Shown: one piece after another, positions 53,196 through 63,210 of the stretch
Position numbering within the stretch: the stretch's first letter is position 1
Layout: each line of letters starts with the position of its first letter
From: Oscillatoriophycideae cyanobacterium NC_groundwater_1537_Pr4_S-0.65um_50_18
GTDB taxonomy: Bacteria > Cyanobacteriota > Cyanobacteriia > Elainellales > Elainellaceae
Direction of reading: 5' to 3'
Assembly (NCBI GenBank): GCA_016208305.1
Contig: JACQYI010000033.1
Location: 248,001-312,000, forward strand
DNA length: 64,000 nucleotides
Made by a program: the position numbers and the translations under genes
Notes under the pieces: generated by a model
The model's database searches: none
The model's input: the letters and a program-made list of their open reading frames with translations, nothing else
What the model was told of the DNA's origin: nothing

Positions 53196-55844
53196 TTAAA
53201 CTGAGCTGAGAACTTGTTGCACCCTTTGCACTTGCCGAGGCGCATTCATCTGTTGAAATAGGGCGATCGCCTTCTGTAGGCAATTGCGGCTCTCGGCTAA
53301 CTCGTTCATTTGTCGGTAGGTGAGGCCAAGCTGATAGTTGACCTCGGCCAGATCCCCTTTGGCTTCGATCCGATCGAGCAGCCGCTTGGCCGCTAAATGA
53401 TTTGCGACTGCGCCTTTGAAATCCTGCCGCGATCGACAAATCATAGCCAATCCGTTGAGCGCTTCAGCTTTGACCTGCGTATAGCGGCTTTGCTCAGCGT
53501 AGTTCTTAGCCAGCTCATACATTTTCTGCGCCTGCTCTGCATCCCCAATATTGCGCAGCGTACCGCCCAAAAATAGCAGGCTGTAGCCCCGACTCCAGGC
53601 GCTATAGCCAATGGCGGTATATTCATTTAACACCCGCTCCACCAGTCTCAGCGCTTCTGAGGTGCGCCCATTCACCGACTTGAGCAGCGCAAGGCAAAAC
53701 CAGCAGCCCACTGCATACATATGCCATTCAGTATTTTCGGCCTGAGCATTGGCTTGCTCAAACAGGGCTTCGGCTTCTGGCAATTCCCAAAGGCTGAGTT
53801 TGCACAAGCCAATATTGAACAATCCCTGAATCTCTAAATCTTTGAGCTGAAAGTCGATCGCCATATCTCTCGATTTTTGATGCGCCCCGATCGCAGCTTG
53901 CAGGTTGCCCGTCAGCCAATAGAGGTCACCTAAAATGTTGTAGAGCTTGCACAGGGGATATCCCGGCTGGAGGCGATCGAGAATGCGGGTAATGGCATTG
54001 ATCATGCGCTGAAGCAAGCCTAAGCGATAAAACGAGATTCCTAAAGGCTCACCTTTTTGCCACTGACAGTCGCGTCCATAGAGAATGACGGCAGCCGCCG
54101 AATCCCAGTCTTCAATCTGGACATAGTGGCGATAGGCTTCGGCAGCCATCATGGCATCTTCAACCGTGGCGATCGTCGTCACACGCTCTGTCCAAAAGTC
54201 AGCCACTTTACGGTTTGTCAGATCCCACTCTTGAAAGTTTGACCGCAGTATTGCCAGCGCCTTAGCCTGAATCACCGGATGCAGTCGATATTCTTCGTTA
54301 TCGACCTCTACCAAAAACAGATCCCGCAGAAACCGGACGATGCTGCGATGTTTGAGCACTGGCACATCCCAAAGCAAGCAATAGAGAACCTCTACAGGCA
54401 CAGTCGCCACATCCTGAAAGCGGCAGCAGCCCATCCGGCAGAGAAGCGTATAGGCTTCGGGATAGATTTGCTGAAGACGGGTGAAATGGCTAGAAACCAA
54501 ATCTTCTAGATCGGCAGTGTCTAGTAGATTGGTCTGATGATCGTGCCAAAAAGCCTCTATATCGCCACCATAGTCTACGCTGATGGCGCTAGAGAGAATG
54601 CTCATGGCTTTGGCGTTGCCGCTGTAGGCTTGGTGCATGGCGGCCAGAGCCGGAGAGTCAGTCGGCAGACTGCGGCTGCCAAAAAACTGTCGCCATGCCG
54701 TTTCATCTAGCCCTGAGAGGGTATAGGTTTGTGGGGCGATCGTCGGTTCATGCATTGGCTCTCGGCTGGTGATCAGCGTGACGCAATCCAATACCGGATC
54801 GGCCAGAACTTCCAGCAAGGCCACATAGCCTCGATGAGCTGGCAAAATCTGACCCTTGCGATCGAGGGCAGGCTCCAGGTTATCGATCAAAACTCCAACT
54901 TTGCCTAGCGGATTCATCGGGCTAGATTTGGCTTGCAGGTGCCGCCGCAACTGCTCTAGAGAGGCCGCAAAGGTTCGTCCAGCCTCTTCTTCAAAGTATT
55001 TCTGCAACCAGGCCAAAACCACCCCTTCAGCAGAGGTAATATTTTGAGTTTCCTTGGCCATCCAGCACTCCAGCACCATATCAAAGTTAGCTTGACTGAA
55101 GTACTGCTGAGCCAAGACCGTTTTGCCAATGCCACCCTCACCCAGAATTGTGATGATTTGGGCTTTTTCATCGACCAAGCGCTGGAGATCGGCGATCGCC
55201 ATATCGCGTCCGACAAAACTCAAGTCGTCTTTTGCCTCTGCTTGCAGCTCTTGAGCCTCTGACACATCGGCTGGCTCTAGTTCTGCCTCGGAATCACCAT
55301 AGCCAACCACCTCTTTCCAAGGCAGCTCTAAGACATCGCAGCAGGCTTGAAAGGTTTTGATGTAAATCGGCTTGCCTTGAATGAAGCGTTGCCAGGTTTC
55401 TGGGGCGATCGGCTCTACCGGATTCTGCCCCACCGGATTCGGCGATTCACGCGCCAAAAATTCGGCAATTTGTCTATCCTTACCAGATCCCTGAATGCGC
55501 GATCGCTGTTGGATCGCCTGTCGAACTTTGATCAGTCCAATATAGGAGGCAGTGAGCAAAAAAGCAGGCTCGACCAGCAGCGTAATATTTTGGATGCCAA
55601 TGACATCGACTAATTCATGGGGAGAGATATCAACAGGCTGGTCACAGCGCGCAAACCAACGTGAGCCTTTGAATCGAACTCGTCCAGGTTTACCCGGCTG
55701 GATGATTTGCTCCACAATGGCCTGGCCGCTGTAATAACCCAAATTTGCCGGGAGAGGCGATCGGGGGGTGGGGACATTTGGAGAGCTGTCAGTTGTGGTA
55801 GAAGTCTGAAACGACTGAAAAACATTAGAGAAATTGAAGTTCAT
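53196..55844 (-). CDS. STAND/NB-ARC NTPase with N-terminal NfeD-like OB domain and TPR tail
   Basis: 882 residues. Residues ~35-95 (SGQAIVEQIIQPGKPGRVRF, then HELVDVIGIQNITLLVEP) match an NfeD-like OB fold. Residues ~105-190 form a helix-turn-helix-like module (APETWQRFIQGKPIYIKTFQ, then ACCDVLELPWKEVVG). The NB-ARC core has Walker A GEGGIGKT (235-242), Walker B VGVLIDNLE and the sensor TLITSREPM. A winged helix and ~250 residues of TPR-like helices follow. It is a signal-responsive ATPase of the STAND class. It lies 159 bases before the downstream methyltransferase-YbaK gene in transcript order, so co-expression is possible. Confidence 0.88.
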   Translation of the reverse strand: MNFNFSNVFQSFQTSTTTDSSPNVPTPRSPLPANLGYYSGQAIVEQIIQPGKPGRVRFKGSRWFARCDQPVDISPHELVDVIGIQNITLLVEPAFLLTASYIGLIKVRQAIQQRSRIQGSGKDRQIAEFLARESPNPVGQNPVEPIAPETWQRFIQGKPIYIKTFQACCDVLELPWKEVVGYGDSEAELEPADVSEAQELQAEAKDDLSFVGRDMAIADLQRLVDEKAQIITILGEGGIGKTVLAQQYFSQANFDMVLECWMAKETQNITSAEGVVLAWLQKYFEEEAGRTFAASLEQLRRHLQAKSSPMNPLGKVGVLIDNLEPALDRKGQILPAHRGYVALLEVLADPVLDCVTLITSREPMHEPTIAPQTYTLSGLDETAWRQFFGSRSLPTDSPALAAMHQAYSGNAKAMSILSSAISVDYGGDIEAFWHDHQTNLLDTADLEDLVSSHFTRLQQIYPEAYTLLCRMGCCRFQDVATVPVEVLYCLLWDVPVLKHRSIVRFLRDLFLVEVDNEEYRLHPVIQAKALAILRSNFQEWDLTNRKVADFWTERVTTIATVEDAMMAAEAYRHYVQIEDWDSAAAVILYGRDCQWQKGEPLGISFYRLGLLQRMINAITRILDRLQPGYPLCKLYNILGDLYWLTGNLQAAIGAHQKSRDMAIDFQLKDLEIQGLFNIGLCKLSLWELPEAEALFEQANAQAENTEWHMYAVGCWFCLALLKSVNGRTSEALRLVERVLNEYTAIGYSAWSRGYSLLFLGGTLRNIGDAEQAQKMYELAKNYAEQSRYTQVKAEALNGLAMICRSRQDFKGAVANHLAAKRLLDRIEAKGDLAEVNYQLGLTYRQMNELAESRNCLQKAIALFQQMNAPRQVQRVQQVLSSV

Positions 55845-56253
55845 CGCCGACCTGCCCCTGATAAATAATCGCTGCGCTAGGAGGATTATGCTCCAAGATA
55901 GCGCTACCTCTTAATTAGATCACCAGGTTCAGCCAGATTTGTTGATTTGCTTAATGCTAAGGAGCGTGAATTCAATAACCGTAGTTCTAGTTTGACCTTG
56001 TCTAGTTTGACCTTGTAATCCCATTACGTAGAGGTTCGTCAAAGACAATCTTCATGCTGGATTTGAAGTTTCCAACGACTTTTCGACCCGTTTGATAGGT
56101 TTTATCGAAAATGGTCGTAAACACATGGAGTCTGGTGCGAGTCGTCGCCATCCGTTCTTGTGCAGTCTGGACACTTGCAAAGATGACACCCTAACACCCC
56201 TGAGAGACAAGAGGAAACAACCGATGCTCAATTGGATTGCACCTGTATTGAGA
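55845..56253. other. intergenic: STAND promoter and tail of 56254 gene
   Basis: About 400 bases upstream of the STAND gene and past the stop of the 56254 gene. TCTAGTTTGACCTTG is doubled in tandem at about 55987-56016. No other feature is visible. Confidence 0.5.
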
Positions 56254-56973
56254 TCAAAACCTCAGCCAGTTGGGGTAGTAAATATACTGTGGCCCCGATG
56301 GCTTAAATCCGCTGTACCCCACGGTACCAGGGAAAAATCGTCGCTCTCCACGACTGTTGATGAAGATGCGATCGGGGGCTCCCGTAAGCAGCTCAGACCC
56401 CTGCCGAGTGGTGCTCATAGAGATGGATGTAATGGCCAGGTTTTCTCCCGAAAGGGGATATTGGGCGATCACAGCTCTGGCGTAGTCTGGTTCATCTCCA
56501 AAATAGGAGGCGATGGAGGGGAAACCGACGTAAAGCAGATTAAATCCTTCCACCGTCGGAGGAAGACGCTCAAGACCAAACTCATCGCTATAAAACAAGG
56601 CACCTAGCGTGGGCCTCCCCGGACTAGGAACGGGAGTTGCCAGGGCTGAAGAGGCCAGAGACAGCTGGTAGGCAGTCTGCCGCCCCTGAGCTAAGACACG
56701 CAAAAAGTAGGTTCCTGGCTCTAGCGCTGCATTGATTTGTTGGCTACGACTACCGGGTCGGGCAGACTGGGCGATCGCCGTTCGGTTACGGAACAAGGTC
56801 AAGGCTACGTTTGACGCTGGGTTGCTCAAAATGGCTCTAATACTGCTTCGCCGCTGCACATTTAACCGAAAGTAGTCAAATCGATCGCGCCCACCAATGC
56901 TATCGCGCAGAATGGCATTAGGCGTAAGCGGTGTCGCCTGATTGAGCGTGTTTCCTCCCTTGTCCCTGGCCAT
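56254..56973 (-). CDS. pre-peptidase C-terminal (PPC) domain protein
   Basis: 239 residues. Residues ~10-110 (GNTLNQATPLTPNAILRDSI, FDYFRLNVQRRSSIRAILSN, LEPGTYFLRVLAQGRQTAYQ) match the beta-rich PPC fold often fused to secreted peptidases. The C-terminal half (ALFYSDEFGLERLPPTVEGF, then GVGYSGFKPSGPQYIYYPNW-like end) is unrecognised. No signal peptide is visible at the start ATG at 56973, and no peptidase partner is nearby. Confidence 0.75.
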   Translation of the reverse strand: MARDKGGNTLNQATPLTPNAILRDSIGGRDRFDYFRLNVQRRSSIRAILSNPASNVALTLFRNRTAIAQSARPGSRSQQINAALEPGTYFLRVLAQGRQTAYQLSLASSALATPVPSPGRPTLGALFYSDEFGLERLPPTVEGFNLLYVGFPSIASYFGDEPDYARAVIAQYPLSGENLAITSISMSTTRQGSELLTGAPDRIFINSRGERRFFPGTVGYSGFKPSGPQYIYYPNWLRF

Positions 56974-57205
56974 TAATTACCTCATTGTCAAACTGTGGGT
57001 CAGATGGAGTCAGGCTTTCGAGCAGATGCCTAACTCAGCACCCTTTACCCCCGGCAACCCTATGAAACCATACCAGATTTGGTCAATCGTCGGGCAACTG
57101 CATCTGCCATTCTAAAAAGAACGGTTCATCTTCAGTTCGCGATAGATTCAAGCGCCTTTCTGCCTCGACAAGGGTCATGATTGCTTTGGACAAGTGAGGA
57201 ACGTA

Positions 57206-57814
57206 ATGGTTGATATGGAAAAGTATCTAAGCGTGAGTGAGGTCATTAATTGGCAGCACCCAGACATTATTGAACGCGCCAAACAGATTGCAGCAGGACA
57301 TCCAACTTCAGAGGCGATCGCCAAAGCCTGCTTCGAGTGGGTACGAGATGAGATTTGCCATAGCTACGACCACCAAAAAAATCCTGTGACCTGCCGAGCC
57401 TCAGATGTTTTGCACTACAAAACGGGCTATTGCTTTGCCAAAAGTCATTTGTTAGCCGCCTTGTTACGAGCAAACCAGATTCCAGCCGGGTTTTGCTATC
57501 AGCGATTAAGTGTCGATGATCAAGGTGCGCCCTATAGCCTGCACGGATTTAATGCAGTTTATTTACCTCACTTAGGTTGGTATCGCATTGATGCAAGAGG
57601 CAACAAAGCAGGCGTTAATGCTCAGTTCACTCCACCGCAAGAACAGTTAGCCTACCGGGTTCGGCTGGCCGAAGAAGCAGATTTTCAAGTCATTCTGGCC
57701 GAACCGCTTCAGCTGGTCGTGGAAGCGCTGCAAACATACCGCACCTGGGATGATCTGCTTCATCATCTGCCAGATATCTCATTAGAGACTGCGGATCACT
57801 ATGGCTTGGCGTAA
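57206..57814 (+). CDS. transglutaminase-like domain protein
   Basis: 202 residues from the ATG at 57206, preceded by GAGGA (the GTG at 57194 is less likely). The triad fits: Cys in HYKTGYCFAKSHLLAALLRA, His in SLHGFNAVYL, Asp in WYRIDARGNK. This is the transglutaminase-like cysteine peptidase superfold. Substrate unknown; family members act as proteases, amidases or crosslinkers. It is a single unit. Confidence 0.85.
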   Translation: MVDMEKYLSVSEVINWQHPDIIERAKQIAAGHPTSEAIAKACFEWVRDEICHSYDHQKNPVTCRASDVLHYKTGYCFAKSHLLAALLRANQIPAGFCYQRLSVDDQGAPYSLHGFNAVYLPHLGWYRIDARGNKAGVNAQFTPPQEQLAYRVRLAEEADFQVILAEPLQLVVEALQTYRTWDDLLHHLPDISLETADHYGLA

Positions 57815-58006
57815 ATGGTTTGGCGTAGGGGGTTTGATGTAACAGATCGCCAGAAGCAGATCTACGACACTTCCCAGAAACCAGCCTATGGGACTGTTAC
57901 TCACGGCGGTTAAAACAGAAAGATTTTTGTGGGCACACAGAGCGCGTCCACAAAAATCTTCTAAGCGTAATGGCTACGGCTACAAAAGCAGGTGAGCAAA
58001 AGCAGG

Positions 58007-60541
58007 TCAATGGAGCACTTTCAGCAGATGCTTAATTTTGTCGGCCTGCTGTTCGGCCAAATGCCCCGGAAAAGCCAGCTCGATCGCCAGATGACCCCGA
58101 CGGGCTGAGCCAGAATCGATCGCTTTGATTTGAGCAATTAGCCGAGTGGGCGGATCGTTAGGATGCTGACTCAGCAACAGACCCACCGGAGGCTGATTTT
58201 TTGCCAATTGATCCAGGTGGGGTAGCGACTGCGCCAATTCCACTTGCAGGGCAGATGAGCTGATGTCGGTGGCAACGCCCGTATAAAACTGTCCTTCCCA
58301 GTAGACTTGGGCGGCCGCCTGAATATGCTTACGCACAGGCGGAGTTGGCGCAGGTTCCAGGCTGCGAAACACCCGAGACAACCCTGTCAGCAAAAAGCCC
58401 AGAGAAGAAAAAGGGCGATCGACTTCTGTGCGCTGTTGGCTATACCACTCTTCTACATCCGAATACAGCACCAGCACCAGGGCATCCGATTGGGCAGGGG
58501 TAAGATCGACAAAATCGATCGCTAGCAAGACCTGAGTGTCCTGCATCGGCTGCACGCGGGTAATTTTGCCGTTGACTCTGGCGCGAGTCCCCGAATCACC
58601 GATTAACTCTAGCTCTACCCAGTCAGGTAGGTTAGGCCAGCTCTCTAGCAAAACCCGCGCCCCGCTTTCGCTAACATCGAGCGTTTTGCCCTGGCAGACC
58701 GGATCAATGCTGTGAATCAACGTCGTCAACTGGCGGTGCAAACGGTGGGTGCGCCGGAGCTGCGGCTGCTCTAGCGCCACCAGCAGGGCTGTAGCCAGCA
58801 GCGCTAAGTTAAACAGCGCCCACAGGGCGTTAATGACAACGGCTTCCTGGTTTTCGGGACGCATGACCAGCCAGAAGGGCACCGCCATCAGCGAGATTAC
58901 CAGCAGCGCCACCATGAGTACAGACACCCGCGACGCATTCCAATTGAAGCTGCGCTGGGTAACAGATACGCCTTTTGCCGTGACGTTGAAGGTACCCATT
59001 TTGGGATTAATCAGCGCCAACAGCGTTACCAGTCCCTCTTGAAAGGCGATCGCATATTCAAACACTTCGTTCCAAAACGAGAACCGTACTGTCTTATTAG
59101 TGATGTAGTTAGCATTCATCGCCAGAAAGATGTGCGGCAACGCGTAGGCCAGGGTTTCGATCCCTAACCCGCGCACCAGGTTAATCCCAAACACGAGGTA
59201 CAGCGCTGGAGCCAGGGCATACATCAGACGGGGAAAGCCAAAGAAAAAATGGAACGTAGCGGAGAAATAGCAGAGTCGTTGGGGAAAGGTGAGGTGCAAT
59301 TTGCGATTAAACAGCGGATTTTCTAGCCGCAAAATTTGCGCCATACCGCGTGCCCAGCGCACCTGCTGCCCAATATAAGAAGAGAACTGTTCGGGAGCCA
59401 GTCCGGCCACCATAATTTTGTCGTAATACACCGACTGATAGCCGCGAGAATGCAGCCGCAGCGAGGTATGACAGTCTTCCGTGACAGTCTCTACCGCAAT
59501 GCCGCCCACTTCTTCCAGCGCCGATTTGCGTACTACGGCAGCGGAGCCGCAAAAGAAGGTGGCATTCCAAAAGTCATTGCCCTTCTGGATGACTTTATAG
59601 AACAGCTCGTTGTGAACTGGAACCCGTCCCTGCGTTAGCAAATTGCGCTCGAAGGGATCAGGATTATAGAACCAGTGGGGCGTTTGGACGAGAGCAACCT
59701 TGGGATTGAGAAAAAAGCCGACCGTCTGCTGAAGAAATTGTCGAGCCGGGATGTGATCACAGTCGAGAATCAGGATCAAGTCGCCCTGTGTTTGATGCAG
59801 CGCAGTGTTGATGTTGCCTGCTTTAGCGTGATCGTTATTGTCACGCACCAGCAGCGCACAGTCGAGTTCTGCACACATCTGGCTCAAAAGCTCACGACGC
59901 TCTGGAAACTTACGTCCATCATCCAGCACGTAAACCCGTTTTTTCGTCGCCGGATAATCGATCGCCATTGCCGCCATTGCTGTTTTGCGCACGATCGCCA
60001 CATCCTCGTTATAGGTGGGGATGTAGATATCGACCTCAGGCCACTGCTCTAGCGGAATGTTGGCCAAACTCACCGGGTAGCGATCGCGCAGCTTCAGCGT
60101 CTGGAAGTAAGACAGCATTAGCGTGGCGATCGCATACAGCTCGGCAGCCAGCAGCAGCAGGCTAAAAAAGCCGCTAATCCAGCTGTCCAAATTGAGGGTA
60201 TAGCTGACGCGATAAAACAAATAGCGCAGCGTCGTGACGATACTCAACCAGGCCAGCAGCAAATGCAGATATTCGCTGATGCCCTGCTGAGCCTGATGCT
60301 GCTCTTGGCGAATCATCAGCCAGCTCACCAGCACCAAGACGCATCCGGCGATCGCCTGTTGCCAGAGGCTCAGCGGCGTAATGATCAGCGGAATCGACAT
60401 CGCCATCAGCAGCAGGATGATCCAAAACAGCTGCCATTTGCCAATCCAGGGCATGATTTGCTCGAAACGGTCAGGCAGGCGCATGACGCGCTGCAACCAC
60501 CAGGGCGATCGGCCAGATTGAACAGGGGGAATGCTGGTCAT
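58007..60541 (-). CDS. bcsA: cellulose synthase catalytic subunit (UDP-forming), with PilZ
   Basis: 844 residues. Eight or so membrane helices. The GT2 motifs are all present: DDG (207-209), DCDH (260-263), TED (354-356), QQVRW (392-396). A PilZ domain follows near residue 600: RRTHR (RxxxR) and DVSESG (DxSxxG), the c-di-GMP contacts. A second PilZ-like block near residue 750 (IQAAAQVYWEGQFYTGVATD, then ISSSALQVEL) lacks the glycine. It polymerises glucose from UDP-glucose at the inner membrane. Its ATG directly follows the bcsB stop (TAAATG). Confidence 0.95.
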   Translation of the reverse strand: MTSIPPVQSGRSPWWLQRVMRLPDRFEQIMPWIGKWQLFWIILLLMAMSIPLIITPLSLWQQAIAGCVLVLVSWLMIRQEQHQAQQGISEYLHLLLAWLSIVTTLRYLFYRVSYTLNLDSWISGFFSLLLLAAELYAIATLMLSYFQTLKLRDRYPVSLANIPLEQWPEVDIYIPTYNEDVAIVRKTAMAAMAIDYPATKKRVYVLDDGRKFPERRELLSQMCAELDCALLVRDNNDHAKAGNINTALHQTQGDLILILDCDHIPARQFLQQTVGFFLNPKVALVQTPHWFYNPDPFERNLLTQGRVPVHNELFYKVIQKGNDFWNATFFCGSAAVVRKSALEEVGGIAVETVTEDCHTSLRLHSRGYQSVYYDKIMVAGLAPEQFSSYIGQQVRWARGMAQILRLENPLFNRKLHLTFPQRLCYFSATFHFFFGFPRLMYALAPALYLVFGINLVRGLGIETLAYALPHIFLAMNANYITNKTVRFSFWNEVFEYAIAFQEGLVTLLALINPKMGTFNVTAKGVSVTQRSFNWNASRVSVLMVALLVISLMAVPFWLVMRPENQEAVVINALWALFNLALLATALLVALEQPQLRRTHRLHRQLTTLIHSIDPVCQGKTLDVSESGARVLLESWPNLPDWVELELIGDSGTRARVNGKITRVQPMQDTQVLLAIDFVDLTPAQSDALVLVLYSDVEEWYSQQRTEVDRPFSSLGFLLTGLSRVFRSLEPAPTPPVRKHIQAAAQVYWEGQFYTGVATDISSSALQVELAQSLPHLDQLAKNQPPVGLLLSQHPNDPPTRLIAQIKAIDSGSARRGHLAIELAFPGHLAEQQADKIKHLLKVLH

Positions 60542-63097
60542 TTAGGAATCTCCTGAGCTGACAACGCGGTTAATAAAGAGCTGTGACATGCTGTAGAGCA
60601 ACAGCGCCAGGATCACAATGCCCAGCGGCACCAAGTACCAGTTGTCTTGCAGGAAGAGCTGAAGGCGCGTTACCCAATCTGTATTCTCTAGGCGGCGCGT
60701 GGGCGCGGCTTGCAGAAACTCCATGTTGTAAGCGCTAGAGTCATACGCCACAGGATTGGCTCGGTTACGGCTGATCAGCAGCGTGTCTCCCTCCAGTCGA
60801 GAAAATAGCGGCTCTTGACCAAACAAATCTTGCAGATCTTGTAACCCCTGATCTGTCTGACCTGTGAGCGCCAGCAGCAAGCGATCGCTGTTCCAAGGCG
60901 ACACAATTTCTTTGACCATGCCTTCAGGATCAGGCAAAGCCTGCACTTGGCTACCGCCCAGCAGCCGCACAAAGCTGTCACCCAGATTAAGTCCGGCAGT
61001 TTCAAACGCTTCAGGGAAGGGGAAGCGATCGCGGGTGCCAATGCCGACTAGGTGGCTCTGGCTTTTGGCATCCGCAGGCAAATCTTTGGCGGCATAGACC
61101 TGAAGCTGAATCGCTTCTGAACGGCTGAGCCGACCCATGCGATCGCTAAAGGCAATCAGCGTCTTTAAGTCGGCAGGCTTGGGGTCATCTGGCAAGACGA
61201 CGATCGTATTGGAGAGATCTTGGGGAGCCGTCACCGGAAAGCCCGTTTTGAGCAGCTTCAGATCCGGCAACTTCACCACATTGTCTCGCACCATATCAAA
61301 TCGGCTATCGCTATGCAGCGTGCCCCAGAGCTGCCGATCGGCCACCAACCCGCAAGATCCGGCATTTTGGGGTTGCAAAACAAAATGCACGCCTAATCGA
61401 GAGTCGGGCTTAATCAGCCTTTCGGGCAGCTCCACGTTAAACGACTCTCGACCGCCATTGGTCGAAGTCAGCCGCTTAGCACCGATCGTGACATCGTCAA
61501 GCGTCACCTCGATCGCTGAGCTACGCGGATTCACCTGAGGGCTATAGCTATAGTTAAGCGTGGCGGTGCTGCCTCGCAAAAAGCGATCGTCGGGCAGGGC
61601 ATGAAAATCAATAATGATCGGCAAGGTTTTGCTGCCATGCACCGTCACTTCTTCAAACGGTTTGCGGTTGCGCATCAGCAAATCGTTAAGCTGAAACCGT
61701 TTTGCCGTCGGCAAATAGCCCGACCAGTCGCGTGGGTTAGGCGAGGGCACCTCGGACAGGGTGGATACGGTCAAGGCTTGTCCAGCCCCAATTTCGCGAT
61801 CTTTGGTCTGCACCAAAAACTGTACGGCTTTCAGTACGGCAACATTGGAGTTTCCAGTGGCCACCAGCACAGGCACACCGCTATTTTTCACCGTCGTCAG
61901 CATCAGCACCCCCACATCGTCAGGGAGCGGCGCTTTGTTGCCATCGAGAATCTGGCCATTTTTGACGGCGTAGGGCAGGGTTAGCTGGCTGAGGGCAGGC
62001 TGCTCGGTCGGCGTGCCCACAATTACCAGCTTCTCGCTGGGCTTGACCGCCGCCAAATTATTGACAAGGCGGGTATCCAGTGGCCGAAAATCGACGATGC
62101 GGGCGGCAGAAGCCTGAAAACGGGCGATCGCCGTTAGCCAGCTACTGCTCACCGTTTTGGGTTGCAGATAGCTCAACTGATTGGCATCGAGGCTGAGGTT
62201 ATCTAAAAAGGGAAAGGGATAGCGGCTGAAATTAAGCTGTACGGGCTGCGGCCGATACTCAAACAAAATTTTAGAATCGGGCAAGATTTCCGTCCACAGG
62301 GTCGGATCGGCAGCATTGGTGCAGTTTTCAGAGGTCTGTTGCTCTGCCAGCATCGAAATTTCGTTGTAGTCCTGAATCAGGTTTTTCGGAATTTCAAACG
62401 TGGCTTCTGCGACCCGTGAATTGGGGCGATCGAGCTTGACGCTGCCAATGCTGGTATCGTTGACCCGCAACGTTAGGTGAGACTGCTCAGGCAGCAGCGA
62501 AGGCGAATGCTGGAATCGCACCACTGCTTTGGCAGAAGCAATCTGCCAGTTTTGCGGACGGGTAAACCCCAAACGGCTCTCGGCATAGACCCCCTCTAGC
62601 CGCAGTCGATTGCCCACCACAGGGCTGCGCGTAAACTCCAAAACATACGGCAGCAGCGGCGATCGGGCAGGGCGGGGCGACTGCGCTGCGCCAGCACGAG
62701 CGGGCGGGCGATTCTGGGCAGCCGCAGGCGCACTCCCTGACTGAGGGGCGGGTTCAGAATAGGCAGGTTCAGAATAAGCTGGTTCAGAGTAAGCAGGTTC
62801 AGAATAAGCTGGCTCTGGCTGATAAACAGGCGGAGCCGCAGGCGCAGGCGGCAAAGCCAACTCTCGAATGACCTGATTTTCCTGCCTTTGGAGGCTGCCA
62901 TCTGACTGGGCGCTCAGTCGAGGGGCAAAGCCAAAGCTAATCCCGGCAACGCTGAGCAACCCAATCAAGGCATAGATCGGCCATCGCCAAGACGATCGGC
63001 GTGAAACAGAATGAGATCGATCCGCTGAAGAACTCCGATCGGCGGAGGTTCGGTGAATGAAACGGTCAGAAAACCAGTGACTCAGAAAACGCAACAT
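60542..63097 (-). CDS. bcsB: cellulose synthase regulatory subunit BcsB
   Basis: 851 residues. A basic N-terminal segment then a membrane helix (PIYALIGLLSVAGISFGFAP, about 40-59), a proline-rich spacer with four EPAYS repeats (95-114), and a long beta-rich periplasmic domain (RLRVEGVYAESRLG-like, LDDVTIGAKRLTSTNGGRES, LPAVLPDD-like stretches). The C-terminus has one membrane helix (WYLVPLGIVILALLLYSMSQ) that contacts BcsA. It guides the glucan through the periplasm. It is downstream of a TPR gene and immediately upstream of bcsA. Confidence 0.93.
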   Translation of the reverse strand: MLRFLSHWFSDRFIHRTSADRSSSADRSHSVSRRSSWRWPIYALIGLLSVAGISFGFAPRLSAQSDGSLQRQENQVIRELALPPAPAAPPVYQPEPAYSEPAYSEPAYSEPAYSEPAPQSGSAPAAAQNRPPARAGAAQSPRPARSPLLPYVLEFTRSPVVGNRLRLEGVYAESRLGFTRPQNWQIASAKAVVRFQHSPSLLPEQSHLTLRVNDTSIGSVKLDRPNSRVAEATFEIPKNLIQDYNEISMLAEQQTSENCTNAADPTLWTEILPDSKILFEYRPQPVQLNFSRYPFPFLDNLSLDANQLSYLQPKTVSSSWLTAIARFQASAARIVDFRPLDTRLVNNLAAVKPSEKLVIVGTPTEQPALSQLTLPYAVKNGQILDGNKAPLPDDVGVLMLTTVKNSGVPVLVATGNSNVAVLKAVQFLVQTKDREIGAGQALTVSTLSEVPSPNPRDWSGYLPTAKRFQLNDLLMRNRKPFEEVTVHGSKTLPIIIDFHALPDDRFLRGSTATLNYSYSPQVNPRSSAIEVTLDDVTIGAKRLTSTNGGRESFNVELPERLIKPDSRLGVHFVLQPQNAGSCGLVADRQLWGTLHSDSRFDMVRDNVVKLPDLKLLKTGFPVTAPQDLSNTIVVLPDDPKPADLKTLIAFSDRMGRLSRSEAIQLQVYAAKDLPADAKSQSHLVGIGTRDRFPFPEAFETAGLNLGDSFVRLLGGSQVQALPDPEGMVKEIVSPWNSDRLLLALTGQTDQGLQDLQDLFGQEPLFSRLEGDTLLISRNRANPVAYDSSAYNMEFLQAAPTRRLENTDWVTRLQLFLQDNWYLVPLGIVILALLLYSMSQLFINRVVSSGDS
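62756..62815 (-). repeat. EPAYS pentapeptide repeat (4 units) in bcsB
   Basis: Four 15-base units coding EPAYS lie in the BcsB linker at residues 95-114, continued by EPAPQ. Repeat-number variation here would alter the spacer length only. Confidence 0.9.
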
Positions 63098-63210
63098 AGG
63101 CTAGTGACAACGGATTGCTTAATCTTCGAGTTCTGTCTCAGGATGCAGAATTAAATTCACCACCCCAGCAGAACCCCCAGGCAAGAAACGCTTAATGAAA
63201 CCCAAACAAC

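Noticed and set aside
56092-56607. 171-codon plus-strand frame opposite the PPC-domain gene
   Set aside because: It is antisense to a gene with a recognised domain and has no domain of its own.
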